Shown here piece after piece: positions 4,480 through 5,689 of a DNA stretch of 5,689 nucleotides (position 1 is the first letter of the stretch; each line of letters starts with the position of its first letter). The notes below the pieces were generated by a model that ran no database searches, was not told the DNA's origin, and worked only from the letters and a program-made list of their open reading frames with translations. Source of the DNA: Ruminococcus sp. UNK.MGS-30 (GTDB taxonomy: Bacteria > Bacillota > Clostridia > Oscillospirales > Ruminococcaceae); NCBI GenBank assembly GCA_000980705.1, contig LBCK01000020.1, forward strand, positions 1 through 5,689, written 5' to 3'. The position numbers and the translations under genes were made by a program.

Positions 4480-4551
4480 ATAGGACAACAGTCCCAAAAA
4501 GAGTTATAATGTACTTGTGACCTACAATAACTCAAAGGAGTATTGTCCTAT
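4480..4551 (+). promoter_or_regulatory. Nested start-codon hairpin in IS4/IS701-group leader
   Basis: Three nested stems are visible: ATAGGACAA (4480-4488) with 4543-4551; GAGTTAT (4501-4507) with 4527-4533; TGTA (4510-4513) with 4523-4526. A 9-base loop closes the tip. The right arm covers the first two bases of the ATG (4550-4552), and the RBS AAAGGAG (4534-4540) lies in an internal loop. All left arms are upstream of the predicted transcription start (about 4517). Transcripts from the element's own promoter would escape the fold, while readthrough transcripts would form it. Confidence 0.6.
4482..4510 (+). promoter_or_regulatory. Transposase promoter
   Basis: A perfect -10, TATAAT (4505-4510), lies 17 bases after AGGACA (4482-4487), a 4/6 match to the -35 consensus. 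Transcription would begin near 4517, about 33 bases before the start codon. The -35 lies inside the left arm of the start-codon hairpin. Confidence 0.65.
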
Positions 4552-5689
4552 GAAAACAAGTATACACTATTCTGAAGAAATTTGCAAGAGATTGGAAGCA
4601 AAAAAATTGACGGAAATTATTTCGCCCTATGCGATGGAATACATCAATACGATCATGCTTGCGATATTTAGTACAGGATACCATGGAAAAACAGTTGATA
4701 TGGAGAAGTGCAGTGACAAGCATCGTACCAGTATCTCTCGTTTTTTGCATAACGATCAATGGAATGCATCATCGCTGGAAAAGGCAATGAAGGAGCTGGT
4801 AATTCACACAATTTATGAGGAAGCCGAACGCAGTGGGAAACCGATTCTTTGCATCGTTGATGATACGATTGCATCCAAGACAAAACCATCATCAAAGGCA
4901 ATACATCCAATGGAAGCAGCAAATTTTCACTTTTCACATTTGAAAAGAAAACAGGATTATGGTCATCAGGCGGTAGGCGTTCTGCTTTCCTGTAATGGGA
5001 TTACGCTGAATTACACAATGATTATGTATGATAAATCGGTTTCCAAAATCGATACTGTAAAGCAAATTGCGGAAGAACTTCCAACGGCTCCGACATCGTC
5101 ATATCTTCTTTGTGACAGTTGGTATGTATGCGAAAAGGTCGTAAATGCGTTCATTTGCAAAGGCTTTCACACTGTCGGAGCTTTGAAGACGAATCATATC
5201 CGATATCCATACGGCACAAAAATGAATGTCTGTGAATTTGCCGGAAAACTGATAGAAGCAAAGTGCAGGGAACTCTTTCACCTCGTGACCGTGAAAGGGC
5301 GAACGTACTACGTTTACCGATAGGAAGGCAATTTGAACGGAATTGAAAATGCAGTTGTTTTGTTATCTTATCCGGCAAAGTCGTTCGGTAAAGAGAAAGC
5401 TCTGCGTGCATTCATCAGCACAAATGCAGCTCTTTCGGATGAAGAAATTCTGGATTTGTATGTTGTACGTTGGGAGATTGAAGTCTATTTCCGTGATTGC
5501 AAGATGAAGCTTGCTGTTGATAAGTATCAGATTCGATCCGCAAATGGAATCAAACACTTCTGGCTCATTGCATCTCTTGCTTACATGATCGCTTGCTTCG
5601 AATCAAAACGGTACAATTTCTCGGAAGGATATCATTTGCTGTCCCAAACGATTCGAAGAGAGCAGATCTCTTTCATTTTTGACTATGCT
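4550..5689 (+). pseudogene. IS4/IS701-group DDE transposase with in-frame amber stop, partial
   Basis: Translation starts at ATG 4550-4552, with AAAGGAG 9 bases upstream; an upstream GTG at 4517 has no RBS. Codons 1-257 include LCIVDDTIASK (first catalytic Asp at about 104/105) and YLLCDSWYVCEK (second Asp, 189). A TAG at codon 258 (5321-5323) follows YYVYR. The same frame then stays open for 122 codons to the window end. That part carries the family signature Y-2-R-3-E-6-K (YVVRWEIEVYFRDCK, about 304-318) with the catalytic Glu at about codon 311. A product ending at 257 lacks this Glu and would be inactive unless the amber is read through. A single base change from a Tyr codon (TAC or TAT) would explain it. 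Assignment between IS4 and IS701 groups is by motif only. Confidence 0.82.

Larger units (their letters stand above)
4455..5689 (+). mobile_element. IS4/IS701-group insertion sequence, right end outside window
   Basis: The element comprises the leader, promoter and transposase reading frame running off the window. The left terminus cannot be fixed because the right end is not visible; somewhere around 4452-4480 is likely. The flank holds the divergent 144-codon gene, whose promoter region abuts this end. Confidence 0.6.

Overview
The window looks like a stretch of a metagenome-assembled contig from a low-GC, Gram-positive Clostridia-type gut bacterium (Lachnospiraceae/Oscillospiraceae-like). 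The grounds are strong GGAGG ribosome binding sites, a ParB/small-ORF module like those of Tn1549-type conjugative elements, an AgrC-type GHKL kinase fragment, and IS256, IS66 and IS4/IS701-group insertion sequences. It is a composite of decayed mobile DNA, not one coherent operon.

Region 1 (1-79) is almost certainly an assembly or library artefact. Bases 1-61 exactly repeat 4051-4111. They are joined to unrelated DNA by an 18/19 match to the Tn5 (Nextera) mosaic end at 61-79, which cuts off the gene that follows. Region 2 (80-2108, GC-rich, leftward) is a fragment of an integrative/conjugative element: a 3'-truncated small DUF4406/DUF7768-like gene, a 230-bp intergenic stretch packed with inverted repeats (298-528), and a 482-codon ParB with two AT-hook-like motifs. 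A near-palindromic 20-mer occurs once downstream of parB and once, inverted, inside it, and is a candidate parS-like site. The expected parA is absent. An orphan Shine-Dalgarno, a dyad and a strong terminator occupy the place where it would be.

Region 3 (2109-3087, AT-rich) holds the C-terminal half of an AgrC/VirS-type histidine kinase. Its membrane sensor is lost, possibly by a frameshift near 2190. Region 4 (about 3088-3862) is nested IS debris: the first 57 codons of an IS256-family transposase, broken at the left terminal repeat of a 523-bp internally deleted IS66-family element. That element keeps both terminal repeats (17/18 matching) and the last ~110 codons of its transposase.

Region 5 (3962-4396, leftward) is a 144-codon gene of unknown function with a good RBS and a dyad over its promoter. 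Region 6 (about 4455-5689) is an IS4/IS701-group element whose transposase carries an in-frame amber codon before the catalytic Glu of its YREK motif, and which runs off the window.

The most interesting unlisted structure is that two unrelated insertion sequences (IS256 and IS4/IS701-group) each carry a long inverted repeat. The left arm lies at or upstream of the predicted promoter and the right arm covers the ribosome binding site or start codon. Only readthrough transcripts from outside would fold and hide the start, which is the logic known for IS10 and IS50. I see no RNA genes or CRISPR array.
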